Origin: an uncultured Collinsella sp. | GTDB lineage: Bacteria > Actinomycetota > Coriobacteriia > Coriobacteriales > Coriobacteriaceae | Reading direction: 5' to 3' | Length of the DNA: 35,926 nt | NCBI GenBank assembly: GCA_900553415.1 | Contig: USDH01000003.1 | Span: 1-35,926, forward strand | Shown here: piece after piece, positions 7,629-17,300 of the stretch | Numbering within the stretch: position 1 is the first letter of the stretch | Layout: every line of letters starts with the position of its first letter | The notes under the pieces: generated by a model | What the model saw: only the letters and a program-made list of their open reading frames with translations | What the model was told of the DNA's origin: nothing | Database searches by the model: none | Made by a program: the position numbers and the translations under genes

Positions 7629-7838
7629 GAACAGCGCTTTTTAAAAGCCCACCGAGCTAATAATCAGTTTTGTTGCCAAACATTTTATCGGTCTGTCCAG
7701 TGCAAGCGCCCGCGCCCCCCAGATGGCCGCCGCGTCCACCGTTGGGGATTACAAAGTTGCAATTGGGACGTTCGTCCTGTCTTTTGGCAGGTCGGCGGCG
7801 TATCCTTATAACCTACAACAAAGCGAGAAAGGTTCTGT
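7629..7838. promoter_or_regulatory. Divergent purF / membrane-protein intergenic region with promoter for 7839
   Basis: On the plus strand TTGGCA (7784-7789), a 17-base spacer and TATAAC (7807-7812) form a convincing promoter with a leader of about 20 bases. GAAAGG precedes the ATG at 7839. Upstream of it, GGACG-TT-CGTCC (7766-7777) is a small palindrome, with wording like GGGACGTTC that resembles the element at 2400. No RNA gene is recognised in the rest. Confidence 0.55.
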
Positions 7839-9068
7839 ATGGATCGAAACGAACTCGACCCCAGCGTCCCCAGCGCCACAGAGGTCAAGAAGATTCCCCT
7901 CATCATTAAGGTGTACGCCGTCCTGTGCATCCTTTCCGGCGTGGGCACGCTCCCGTCGGTCGCTGCCTTTATGTGGCAGGTCATCACGGCACTTGTTAAC
8001 GGCAACGCCACCGAAAAGCTCGGCGACAACACGCTCGTCGCAGTCGGCCTTATCGTCGCCGGCATCATGCTCTCTGCGGCAAGTGCCGTCATCCTAATCA
8101 TCTTTGGCCTGGACCTTATCAAAAACCAGCGCCGCAACGCCGCCCGCCTGTCCTACATCCTTATTGCATTCACCGTCGTCGAGCTTTTGGTCGACGTGAT
8201 GCTCCAGGGCATCGGGCCCTTCCTGCTGCGTCCCGCGATCCAGCTCGGCATCCTTGTTGCACTTTCGGCAACCGTCGACCCCACGCTGCGTCAGGAGCGC
8301 GAACTGCAGTGCCGCCTGCAGGAGATGCTCGACCGCGACGCCGCCGCCGAGGGCATGCTCGGCCGCGATGAAACCGGCGAGGGCTACATCAAGCTCAACT
8401 ACTTCAACCTGTTCTGGGTGTTCTTTGTCTGCTGCATACTCGGCCTGATCGCCGAGGACATCTGGCACATGACGGTCGACGACCCGGGCGTCTATCAGAA
8501 CCGCGCCGGCATGCTGTTTGGCCCCTTCAGCCCCATCTACGGATTTGGCGCCGTGCTCATGACCATGGTGCTTAACCGCTTCTACAAAAAGAACCCCATC
8601 ATCATTTTCCTGGTGAGCGCCCTGCTCGGCGCCAGCTTTGAGGTGTTCGTGGGCTGGTTTATGCAGACCGCGTTTGGCGTGGTCTCGTGGAGCTACTCGC
8701 ACATAACGCTGTTCGGTTTGCCCGATCCGCTCGTGGTCCTCACGGGCGGACGCACCTGCACGGGCTTCGCCTGCCTGTGGGGCCTGGGCGGCCTCATCTG
8801 GATCAAGCTGCTGCTGCCGAGGCTGCTTAAGCTTATCAACAAGATCCCCTGGAAGAGCCGCTACTCGGCCACCGTCATCTTTACCGTTATCATGCTGGTC
8901 GACGGCGTCATGACGCTGCAGTCGCTCGACTACTGGTACCAGCGCGTTAACGGCACGGAGCCGGACATTCCCGTCGCACAGTTCTACGGAGAGCACTTCG
9001 ATAACGAATACATGGAAAACCGCTTCCAGAGCATGACCATGAGCCCCAAGGATGCGACGCGCGTATAG
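7839..9068 (+). CDS. Multi-pass membrane protein with C-terminal CmpB-type (putative ABC transporter type IV) domain
   Basis: The protein has 409 residues and about nine or ten hydrophobic segments. An N-terminal four-helix part spans about 20-146, followed by a charged cytoplasmic linker about 147-183. Residues 186-365 match the family named 'putative ABC-transporter type IV' (CmpB): FGPFSPIYGFGAV (228-239), a conserved LGASFEVFVGWFMQ helix (263-276), WSYSH and a C-terminal LDYWYQR. No ATPase gene lies beside it and the substrate is unknown. Many family members are short and lack the N-terminal four-helix part. It has its own promoter, opposite in direction to purF, and a strong terminator. 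Confidence 0.8.
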   Translation: MDRNELDPSVPSATEVKKIPLIIKVYAVLCILSGVGTLPSVAAFMWQVITALVNGNATEKLGDNTLVAVGLIVAGIMLSAASAVILIIFGLDLIKNQRRNAARLSYILIAFTVVELLVDVMLQGIGPFLLRPAIQLGILVALSATVDPTLRQERELQCRLQEMLDRDAAAEGMLGRDETGEGYIKLNYFNLFWVFFVCCILGLIAEDIWHMTVDDPGVYQNRAGMLFGPFSPIYGFGAVLMTMVLNRFYKKNPIIIFLVSALLGASFEVFVGWFMQTAFGVVSWSYSHITLFGLPDPLVVLTGGRTCTGFACLWGLGGLIWIKLLLPRLLKLINKIPWKSRYSATVIFTVIMLVDGVMTLQSLDYWYQRVNGTEPDIPVAQFYGEHFDNEYMENRFQSMTMSPKDATRV

Positions 9069-9090
9069 CGCTCACCGCGCCCAAAACGCA

Positions 9091-9129
9091 AAATGCCCGC
9101 CGGTATCACACGTACCGGTGGGCATTTTT
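9091..9129. terminator. Bidirectional rho-independent terminator
   Basis: AAATGCCCGCCGGTA (9091-9105) and TACCGGTGGGCATTT (9113-9127) pair over 15 bases with one wobble around a 7-base loop. A TTTTT run follows on the plus strand and AAAA precedes it, so it can also work on the minus strand. It separates the convergent genes ending at 9068 and 9159. Confidence 0.88.
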
Positions 9130-9158
9130 ATAAACGATCCTTCTATCGACGCAATCCT

Positions 9159-9575
9159 CTATGCCTCGCGCTCGACCTCACTCACGCATTCGTTCTTGAT
9201 GGTGCCAACGAGCGCCTGCAGCGCATCGACCACGTGCGGGCGAATGTCCCCGCCGATAAGCACGAGCATGATGTCGTCACCTACGGCAAGCTCGCCGCTT
9301 GCCAGCCACACGCGCACATAGCCGATACCCGGCATCGCGCGCGTAGCCTCGATAGCAGACCGTACCTTTTCGGCGTCGTAGTCAAAGACCATGCCGCCCA
9401 CCCTGTGGCCTGGCGCCACGCCATCGGTCTCGACTCCGCGCACCTCAGCCTTGGGCGTCGCGCGCACCACACCGTTATGCGTCAGATACATCCCACAGCC
9501 TGCCGCCGAAGCATCGGCCTTGGCCTCGCGCAGCCAAGCATCAATCGAAGGCATCAATTTGCCACTCTCGAGCAT
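9159..9575 (-). CDS. MoaE-like protein (molybdopterin synthase large-subunit fold), possibly non-canonical
   Basis: The protein has 138 residues from the ATG at 9575, chosen because AGGGAG then sits 5 bases upstream. The ATG at 9578 is only 2 bases from it. The sequence follows the MoaE pattern: HNGVVRA for the GTVR loop, VGGMVFDYDAEKV for the EYE segment, and WLASGELAVGDDIMLVLIGGDIRPHVVDALQALVGTIK for the HRVG...GE...HR...iDxxK block. The terminal WKKE signature, which holds a catalytic Lys in true MoaE, is replaced by NECVSEVERE. MoaE adds the dithiolene sulfurs to precursor Z. Here that activity is doubtful. No other molybdenum-cofactor gene is in the window. Confidence 0.62.
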   Translation of the reverse strand: MLESGKLMPSIDAWLREAKADASAAGCGMYLTHNGVVRATPKAEVRGVETDGVAPGHRVGGMVFDYDAEKVRSAIEATRAMPGIGYVRVWLASGELAVGDDIMLVLIGGDIRPHVVDALQALVGTIKNECVSEVEREA

Positions 9576-9596
9576 CATTTCTCCCTTACCGTCGTC

Positions 9597-9633
9597 GAGT
9601 AGCCAATTTGGGACGGGGCCTTTTTAGCTACTC
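9597..9633. repeat. Intergenic palindromic element, GGGAC type
   Basis: GAGTAGC (9597-9603) and GCTACTC (9627-9633) are perfect 7-base arms. The 23-base loop contains TTTGGGACGGGGCC followed by a T run. It lies between the sortase stop and the MoaE-like start. It may belong to the same class of GGGAC-bearing repeats as 2392-2445 and may also end the sortase transcript, though no T tract follows on the minus strand. Confidence 0.55.
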
Positions 9634-9642
9634 TCGAACAAC

Positions 9643-10641
9643 TTATTCCTCGACCGGCGTGAGCACCATGACGGCGCGTGTGTTGCTCAGCGACAGCGAA
9701 CGACAGGTCACGAGCGTTACAACCTTGGTTGCCGAAGCGGCACGATCGGTGGCATCACTCGCCACGGCAGAGGCACCGTCGAGCATCTCGGACAGGTAGT
9801 TCTTGAGCCCGTCATCGCCCTCAAAATTGGGCGTGCGCGCCTTGGCATACGTGTCCTCGACAACTTTGGTCGCCAGTGGTCGCAGCTTATACGTAGCATC
9901 CCGTGTGATGTAATACACAAACTCGATGCTATCGAACGTCGCCTGATCAGTGGTGTCCGAAATCACGTTGAACATCGACCCATCGTTCATATGGTGGCCG
10001 TAGATCGTGGTCTGCTGGTCGACCATTCCCGGCGCGGTGTCATCGCTATCCAAGAAGATGGCACCCGAGGCGTTAGACGTGCCATCGAACAGCGTGTTGA
10101 GGTATTTGGAGTTGTTGTTGGTCTGCACCACGGGATAGTTGATGTTGGTTCCCGGCACGTAAATCCAACCCACAATCTCGGGGTTCGTCTGAGCAAGCGC
10201 ATCAAAGTCGATAATCGGCACGCCGCTGGCGTCCTTATCGCTTACATATTGCTTCTCGATTTTCTGATACGAATCGCTCGCCTGCTTATAGCCAATCTGG
10301 GCATTAATAAAAATAGCGGCGGCGGCGACAATCAGACCGATACCGATGATGATGAGCAGAATGGGAATAATGGAGTGGCGCTTTTTGCGCGGCGGCTCGG
10401 TGCGATCCGACGGCGCGGCATGCGATGAAGACCGGGGCGGCTTCTTAGCGGAGCTATAAGACGAAGGACGATATGCGGCCGGCGCGTCCTGTCGACGATG
10501 CGTCGCCGGTGTCACGGGGCGCGGCGCGCGCGGCTGCTGAGGAGAGGATGTCCGACCCTGCTGTGCCGCACGGGCAGCACCCGGCTTCGACGGATCGGGA
10601 ATCTGAGAAGCCTTGAATCGTTTTCCCTGATAATCGGACAT
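9643..10641 (-). CDS. Class B sortase
   Basis: The protein has 332 residues. Residues 1-88 are rich in Pro, Ser and Arg and should be cytoplasmic. Residues 91-113 are a membrane anchor. The rest is the extracellular sortase barrel. Catalytic residues are visible: His216 in IYGHHM, Cys313 in TLVTC and Arg322 in NTRAVMV. The sequence GWIYVPGTNINYPVVQ and the helix-rich insert before TLVTC place it in class B. Sortases cleave an LPXTG-like signal and attach the protein to the peptide cross-bridge. It lies 35 bases after purE and has AAGGAG 4 bases before its ATG. The large GH31 protein two genes upstream ends in IPNTG and is a plausible substrate. Confidence 0.88.
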   Translation of the reverse strand: MSDYQGKRFKASQIPDPSKPGAARAAQQGRTSSPQQPRAPRPVTPATHRRQDAPAAYRPSSYSSAKKPPRSSSHAAPSDRTEPPRKKRHSIIPILLIIIGIGLIVAAAAIFINAQIGYKQASDSYQKIEKQYVSDKDASGVPIIDFDALAQTNPEIVGWIYVPGTNINYPVVQTNNNSKYLNTLFDGTSNASGAIFLDSDDTAPGMVDQQTTIYGHHMNDGSMFNVISDTTDQATFDSIEFVYYITRDATYKLRPLATKVVEDTYAKARTPNFEGDDGLKNYLSEMLDGASAVASDATDRAASATKVVTLVTCRSLSLSNTRAVMVLTPVEE

Positions 10642-10676
10642 GGCTCTCCTTATACTGCGGTGAAACGGCGGAACGC

Positions 10677-11141
10677 TTAGGCGTCAGCCATCTCCTGCTT
10701 CATCTTCTCGATAACCTTGCGGTACTCGGGGTCGCAAGCACCCAGAATCTGTGTGGCATAGATGGCGGCGTTCTTGGCACCGTTGATGGCAACGCAGGCC
10801 ACGGGCACGCCCGAAGGCATCTGCACCATCGACAGCAGCGAATCCATGCCGCCCAGGTCACTCGTCTTCATAGGCACGCCGATAACCGGCAGCGGCGTAA
10901 AGGCAGCCACGACACCACCCAAGTGAGCGGCCTTGCCGGCGGCGGCGATAATCACTTTGATACCGCGATCGGCGGCAGTCGAAGCCCACTCGTGGACCTT
11001 CGCCGGCGTGCGGTGCGCGCTCGCGATCACGAGCTCATAGGGCACACCCAGTGCCTCGAGCTCGGCGGTGCAGCCTTCCATAACGCCCAGATCGGACTTG
11101 GAACCCATGATGATCCCGACAACCGGCTTTTGATCTGCCAT
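10677..11141 (-). CDS. purE: N5-carboxyaminoimidazole ribonucleotide mutase
   Basis: The protein has 154 residues, normal for class I PurE. It moves the carboxyl of N5-CAIR to form CAIR in purine synthesis. Signature segments are VGIIMGSKSDLGVME, ASAHRTPAKVHEW, and AAGKAAHLGGVVAAFTPLPVIGVP, which carry the active-site Ser, Asp and His positions. The ATG at 11141 is used because AGGAGG lies 9 bases upstream. A TTG six bases earlier is less likely. The partner ATPase purK is not seen next to it. It is followed at 35 bases by the sortase gene, an unusual partner. Confidence 0.95.
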   Translation of the reverse strand: MADQKPVVGIIMGSKSDLGVMEGCTAELEALGVPYELVIASAHRTPAKVHEWASTAADRGIKVIIAAAGKAAHLGGVVAAFTPLPVIGVPMKTSDLGGMDSLLSMVQMPSGVPVACVAINGAKNAAIYATQILGACDPEYRKVIEKMKQEMADA

Positions 11142-11192
11142 AAACAAAGACCTCCTGTTGAGAGCGGTGACGCAGCGAATCCGCGACCCTTA

Positions 11193-11210
11193 ACTACTGA
11201 GAGTAGTATA
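11193..11210 (-). promoter_or_regulatory. Candidate purE promoter with overlapping palindrome
   Basis: TATACT (11210-11205, minus strand) is a good -10 box about 65 bases ahead of purE. ACTACT-GAG-AGTAGT (11193-11207) is a perfect palindrome overlapping its downstream edge and could be an operator. No good -35 is visible. It lies after the GH31 terminator, so purE and the sortase probably form a separate transcript. Confidence 0.45.
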
Positions 11211-11293
11211 GCTGCCGATGCTGATGTGTTCGGCGGGAGACGGAACGCTTTGCGAGATTAAGGCCGAAGGGTCGGAGCTTTCCGCCCACATTC

Positions 11294-11337
11294 AAAAAGC
11301 GTGCCCACCGTCCTTGGGTGGGACGGCGGGCACGCTT
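11294..11337 (-). terminator. Rho-independent terminator of the GH31 gene
   Basis: AAGCGTGCCCACCGTCC (11297-11313) and GGACGGCGGGCACGCTT (11321-11337) form a 17-bp stem with one G-T wobble and a 7-base loop. On the minus strand CTTTTTG follows the stem. It lies 19 bases after the GH31 stop codon. Confidence 0.9.
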
Positions 11338-11355
11338 GCTTAGCTGTTGCTGGGG

Positions 11356-14300
11356 CTACTTAGCCTTGCTGCGACGATGGAAGAAAGCGCCGATCGCGGC
11401 GATGATGGCGCCAAGACCACCGACGGTCGCGACGGTCGCCGCCGTCTGGTCTCCGGTATTGGGAATCGCCGAACCGTTCTTCTTGCTGCCCTGGGCCTTG
11501 TCGCCTGCGGGCTTGCCCGCCTGGTTGCCGCCGTTCGAGCCATTGCCGGAACCCTGGTTGCCCGAGCCGCCCTGGTTGCCGGAATCGGCATCCTTGAGGC
11601 TCTCAATGGCCAGCTTGAGCTGGCTATAGGCCGCCTGGATCTGGGTGTCGGAAGCATTCTCATCACCCAAGACGTCCTCGGCGTAGGTAATGGCATCCGT
11701 CAGGGCCTTGACAGACTCGGCCGTCTTGCCCCTGGTGTCAGTCTCCTTCGCCTGCTTGACCAGGGCCTTGAGCTGCTTCTTAGTCGGATTCTCGACCGGG
11801 ACCACCGGGGTCTTCTCGAGCGCGTCGCGGGCGCTCTCGAGCGCCCTGAGCGCCTGGTCGACCTCGTCCTGCGTGGCATCCTCGTCGCTCAAGATGGCGC
11901 GGGCGCTCGCCAGGGCGTTCTCGAGCGCCGTCCAGGAGGCCTCGGTGTAGTCGCCGGCCTTGAGGTCGCCGGCGGCAAGCTCGGCATCAACCTTTTCGAT
12001 CGCGGCAGTGAGATCATCCTTCGCCACCGGATCGGGGACGGCCGTACCGTAGAACTTGAGCTCCGCCATGCTGCAGTAGGCATCAACGTCGCCCCCGCCG
12101 GCGTGAATCACCTTGACGGTCACGTAGCGACCGCGCGCGGCGCCAAAGCTCATCTGTTTCCAGTCGCCACGGTCGGTGAGCACGCGGCCATCGTTGTCGA
12201 AGGCGAACGTACCCATCGACGCGGCGGTGCCCTTCTCATAACCGTCGGCAGTGTCGGAGACCAGTATCTCGGCCTCGAAGATATCGCCGTTAGTGCCGCC
12301 GTCCTGGCGCGGCAGGAATGTAACGTCGGTGAGATCGTAGTCGCGGCCCAGGTCGACACTCAGATACTGGGGCATACCGGTCCCATGGGCCCAGTCGCTG
12401 TGCCAAAGCGTCCGCTCGTCGCCGTCGAGAGCGTTGACGGCGTTGCTGCCCTCGTAGTCGGCCTCACTCGAGAAGCCGGCCACCTTGACGTTCTTGCGGT
12501 TCTCGGGCGTGTTGATGAGAATCTTCTCATCAACAGGGCGCATCTTGAGGCCGTCGATTGCCTTCTCGATCTTGGCTGTGGCGTCTGCGACATCCTTCTT
12601 GCTATAGCTGCCCTGGCCGCTGTCGAGGAGCTTCTGAGCCGCCTCGACCGCAGTGGTGAGAGCTGCATAGGAATCCTTGTTGTAGACGGACTCGCTGTAG
12701 CCCGCGGCCTTGGAAAGCGCTGCTACGAGCGCAGAGGTATCGACACCAGCCTTGACCTCGACCTCATAGGATGCGGTCTTGGAGGGGTCGAGTACCGACG
12801 CCACCGTGATCTTTGCCTTGCCGGCCTTGTTGGCACGCAGGTAGTAGCTCACGCTATCGCCAGCCTGAACAGCGGAGACGCTTACCACAGAGGGGTCGGA
12901 GCTCTCGACCGTCACATAGGGGTAGCCAGCGCTCTCAGGCGTAGCCTTGGCGTCGACGGGCGTAATGTCGCCTTCAAAGAACTCGGTCTGGTTCTTGCCT
13001 AGCTCGACACCCTCGATGGCCTCGACACCCTGCGTGTAGTTGAAGTTGACCTCACGCAGTGTGAGCATCTGGTCACCCGATGCCTCAAGCGGCGTGACCT
13101 CGACCTTGGTCGCCTTCTTGCCCTTGTTCTCGGCAGAGAGGTCAAAGGCGTAGCGAGCCAGGAAGGAATCGTACTCCCCGCCCGCGAACTCTTGGGTCGA
13201 GCCATCCTCGAACGTCACGACAGCCTTGATCTTCTGCACGGTTCCGTTGCCACCGTTGCGGTTAACGACCTCGACACTATCGAGTTTCGACGGCGTCTTA
13301 AATGCGAATGTCATCGTGGTGGGAAGCTTCACGTAACTCGGAAGCTTACCCTCGCTGTCCCAGTTGCCGCTCCAGTTCCATAGGAACTCAAAGCCGTTGT
13401 CGCCCTCGTTATTATCGAACAGCGCGTTATAGCTCTTCTGCTGGATAAGTTTCTCGACGTTGGTCCCGTCGTCGGTCGTGAGCTCATCGTTGGTCATCGT
13501 GATGTTGAAGGCGTCCTGACCGTACTCGACGACCGTTGGCTGAGGAACATCCGGCATCGTCACCGTGCCGTCGCTCGCAAACTCAAGTGCGTCGCATGCC
13601 GGACCGATGAGCCAAGATGTCGAGGGCAGTTCGACCTTGCCGGCGGTCTTGGCCTTGAGCTTGAAACTCGCCACCGCGCCGGTACCGTTGTAGAGCTTGC
13701 CATCGCCGCGGTTGGCAAAGGCGAGATTGATAGTCTGCGTTCTGTCCGCGAACTGGACCTTCTCGCGAGACAGGTTCTCCATGCCGGCAGTCGAGCCGTC
13801 CTGCGCGATGCTCTCGGACACAAACTCGAACTGGTCGCTCTTGAAGTTGACGAGAGCGCCCAGGGCGTTGACGTTCTTGGCGTCGGCCGCATAGACATCA
13901 ACGGTGATCTCATCACCGGCCTCGACCTCGGTCTTGCTCGGAATCACCGCGAGCGAACCTGCGACCTTTCCCTTTTGTTTAGTGCCGCCGTCAAGACCCG
14001 CCATGGTGAACGAGTAATCGTAGACGTCGTAAACGCCGTTATCGTTGAGGTCGGCGAAGTGGTCGCGGATCTGCGAACCGAACGTCGGGGTATCGGGCTC
14101 GCGATTCTCGAGGCCCAGATAGTTCTTCATGTTGGAGTAGTCTCCGTCGGAGATCGTGGCCTTGTTGAGGTTGGAGCCCACGGCGAAGCCATCCGTGCCG
14201 TCGGTCTTGTAGATGGCAATCTCGGACGCGGAGAAGAAATTGCCGACCGAGGCGAGCGGTGTCATGCGCACGTAACGGGCGGCCACGGTGCCGTCAAACG

Positions 14301-17300
14301 CTACCGTCTTACAATCAGCGGAACGTGCCCAATCGACCTCCTGGCTCGTCCAGTGGACGCCATCGAGACTCGTCTCAACACGCATCTTGGTCACAGTGCC
14401 GTTGCCGGCGTCATCGCGCGGATAGTACTCGAGCTTATCGAGCTTGTAAGCGCGTCCATAGTCAACGGTAAGCGCCTTGCCCAGATCGTTGCCACCGGAG
14501 TGGAAACCGCCGTCGCCCGACTGGAACTCATGGTCGAAGGCGAGCTCGGCCTTATGGCTGCCGTAAAGTGAGCCCTCCCAGGTGATTTGCTCGGCGTCGG
14601 GGACGTTCCGCCACGGATCGAGTGCGGAGTTCGCCTCGAGCACATCGCTCCAGGCGGAGTAGCCCTCGGCGTTGCGCGAACGAATCTGGTAGGTGTGCTT
14701 GCTATTGTAGGCGAGGTCGGTGTGCGTGAACTCGGCCGCATCACCCACGGCGAACACGGTGCCGTCGACCTTAAGGTCGTAGGAGGTAGCACCATCGACC
14801 TTTCCCCAGGTGAGCTTGATGCTCGTTGGGGTCGTGACGTCCTCGGGGGCAGCAAGGTTCGTGGGTGCGGAGAGGCTCTCGTTGAGGCGATCGGCTGTGA
14901 GCGTGGCGTCGGCGTTCACGAAACCGCCCAGCTCGAGCGTCTGCGCCGCCGCAGCAACATCGGTCTTCGCGAACTTGACGTAGACCTTGGGGTTCGTGGT
15001 GATCTTGGTGTTGTTAAAGCTCTCGCCCCGCTCGGCCTCGGTGCCGTCCACATCGCTGCCGTAGTGGTTGAGGTTAGGGGTCTCGCTGTAGAAGTAGACC
15101 GCCTGGCCGGCCTCGGGGGTCGCGGTGTCAAAGGTCTCCTGCGAGTCGACCTCAACCACGTTGAGCGCGGATCCGCCGTTCTTGGCGACGACGCTCATGG
15201 GCTTGGCGGACACGTTGGCCACGAAGGTCGTGGTGCGATTGGAGTCGTAGCCGTTGTAGCCACCCTGCGAGGCTTCGGCGGTAAAGGTCGCGGTGCCGCC
15301 TGCGGCCTTGGATCTGTAGACGGTGCTCACATGCTCACCGTAGGAGATATTGTCGATCGTACCGTAGGAATCGTCCTCAGTCGTGTTGTTCTCGATGGAG
15401 GAGCCGTCGTCCTCGTACTGCGTAAAGGTGCCGTCGCCCTCGGTGGCGAAGAACTCGACGATACGCTGGCTGCGGTCGGTACCCTTGGTGTTGGTGTCGC
15501 TCACGGCCTCGGGGTTGTTGTTCTCGGCGTACATCGGCACGATAGCGTTGGCCTTCACAAACAGCGGCAGCTTCCAAAGCGGAGCCTCGTAGTTGTTGAG
15601 AACCTGGCCGCCGCGATACTGCTTACCCGAGAAGTAATCGATCCAGATGGTGGGATTCTCGTCGGTGCCGTAGTTGGGGAGGTAAATCCCATTGCGAATG
15701 TCGTTGCCGTTCTCGTCTGCCTGGGTATCCTGATACACCGGTGCCACTAGGAAGTTCTCACCGAACATATACTGGTACTGCGTCGAGGTGCTTGCGGCGT
15801 ACTCGGAGTTATCGGAAAGCAGCATGGCGCGGATCATGGGCAGGCCGGCATCGCCGTTACCCGTGTCGATGTTGGCCGCCGAGGCCGCGCTCGTGTAGAT
15901 ATAGGGCATGAGCTGCGCCTTGAGCTTGAGGTAGAAGCGCGAGATGCCTGTGTAGGGATCGCCGTGCGTCATGGGCGATTTACGGTAGGTGCCCCAACCG
16001 TCCATGTCGAGCATAGAGGGCGTGAACGTCTTCCACTGGTAGTCACGCGCAGAGATGATGGGGTCGCCGCCAAAAATGCCATCCATGTCGGAGCCGATGT
16101 TGGGGTTGCCCGAAAGACTCTGACCGATATACGTGGGGATATGGAAGCGAATGTACTCCCAGTTACCGCCATACTGGTCGCCGGTCCAAATGCCACCAAA
16201 GCGCTGCGTGCCGGCCCAACCATCGAGCGTGATGATGTTGGGGCGCTTGTTAGCGCCGGTCGTCACCGTGTCATAAGCTGTCTTGATGCCATTAAGACCA
16301 AAGGAGTAGCCAGATCCAACCCAGGCAACGTCGGTCTTAAGGGTAGTGATGCCTCCCGTCTTGACCTCGGCGTCGAAGTCGCGAAGCAGATGCCACGGGG
16401 TCTCAGGGTTGCTGTCGGGCTCAAGGTTGGACTGGGTCCACAAGCCCGTGCTCACACCCTTTGAGTTGGCATACTCGGTGAACTTCTTAAGGTTGTCGAC
16501 GTTGGCACGCACAGCGTTAAGACGGTCGGCCGAGCTCGCTCCGTCGGAGTTGACGCCGCCGGTCTTGTAGTAACCGTTCTGGCCATAGCCGGCGCCGTAG
16601 CCGTCGTTCGGCAGGAACCAGCCGAGCGGCATGTCGCTGTCCTCGTAGTCATCGATAACCTGCCGAGCAGAGAACTGGCGGTCGAAATCGGTCGCTTTCA
16701 TGTTCTCGGTATCAACCGTAGGGCCCTCACCGTTGAGCGTCTCGGCCGCAAGTGTGCCGTCGAGCTTGTAGCCCGTCGACATGCCAGACTCGTACTTAAC
16801 GTCGCCCTTCTCGCTCGAGGACTTGCTGCCCTTGGTCTCCCACTTCTTTTGACCCGAGGTCGTTGACCAGCCATCACGGTTATAGGCATTAAGATGACCA
16901 AGGTAGAACCCGTACTCGGGCAGCAGTACCGGGTTACCGGTCACCTTGTAGTAGTCCTGCAGCATCTCAGTTGCCACGTTCGAAGCTCCCTCGTTGGTCG
17001 CCACGAAGTAGTAGGCATCAAACTCATTCTCGCTGTGCAAAGTCGTGACCGTCGATGAGTCCGTGGAACCGAAGTCGTAGGAACCCTCTGCAAACGTGTT
17101 TCGGAGCACGCCGTAGCCGTCACTCGTCCAATAAAACGGGTTGGGCGAGGCAACGCCGCCATCGGTCCAGTTGTTCGTGTTGGAGATGGCGATGGTCTGG
17201 TTGGTGTGCAGGAAGCGTCCGTTCTGGGTGCCGCCGCCAAAGAAGTTCTCGGACTTCTCCTTGGCGAGCGTCTGGACGGTACCCTTCTTATCAAGGTCGA

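Noticed and set aside
5893..7644. 583-residue plus-strand open frame opposite purF
   Set aside because: It mirrors purF exactly and shows no motif of its own.
11347..13002. 551-residue plus-strand open frame inside the GH31 gene
   Set aside because: Its sequence is a Leu/Gly/Val/Arg-rich shadow of the antisense strand of a well-supported gene. There is no ribosome site or family match.
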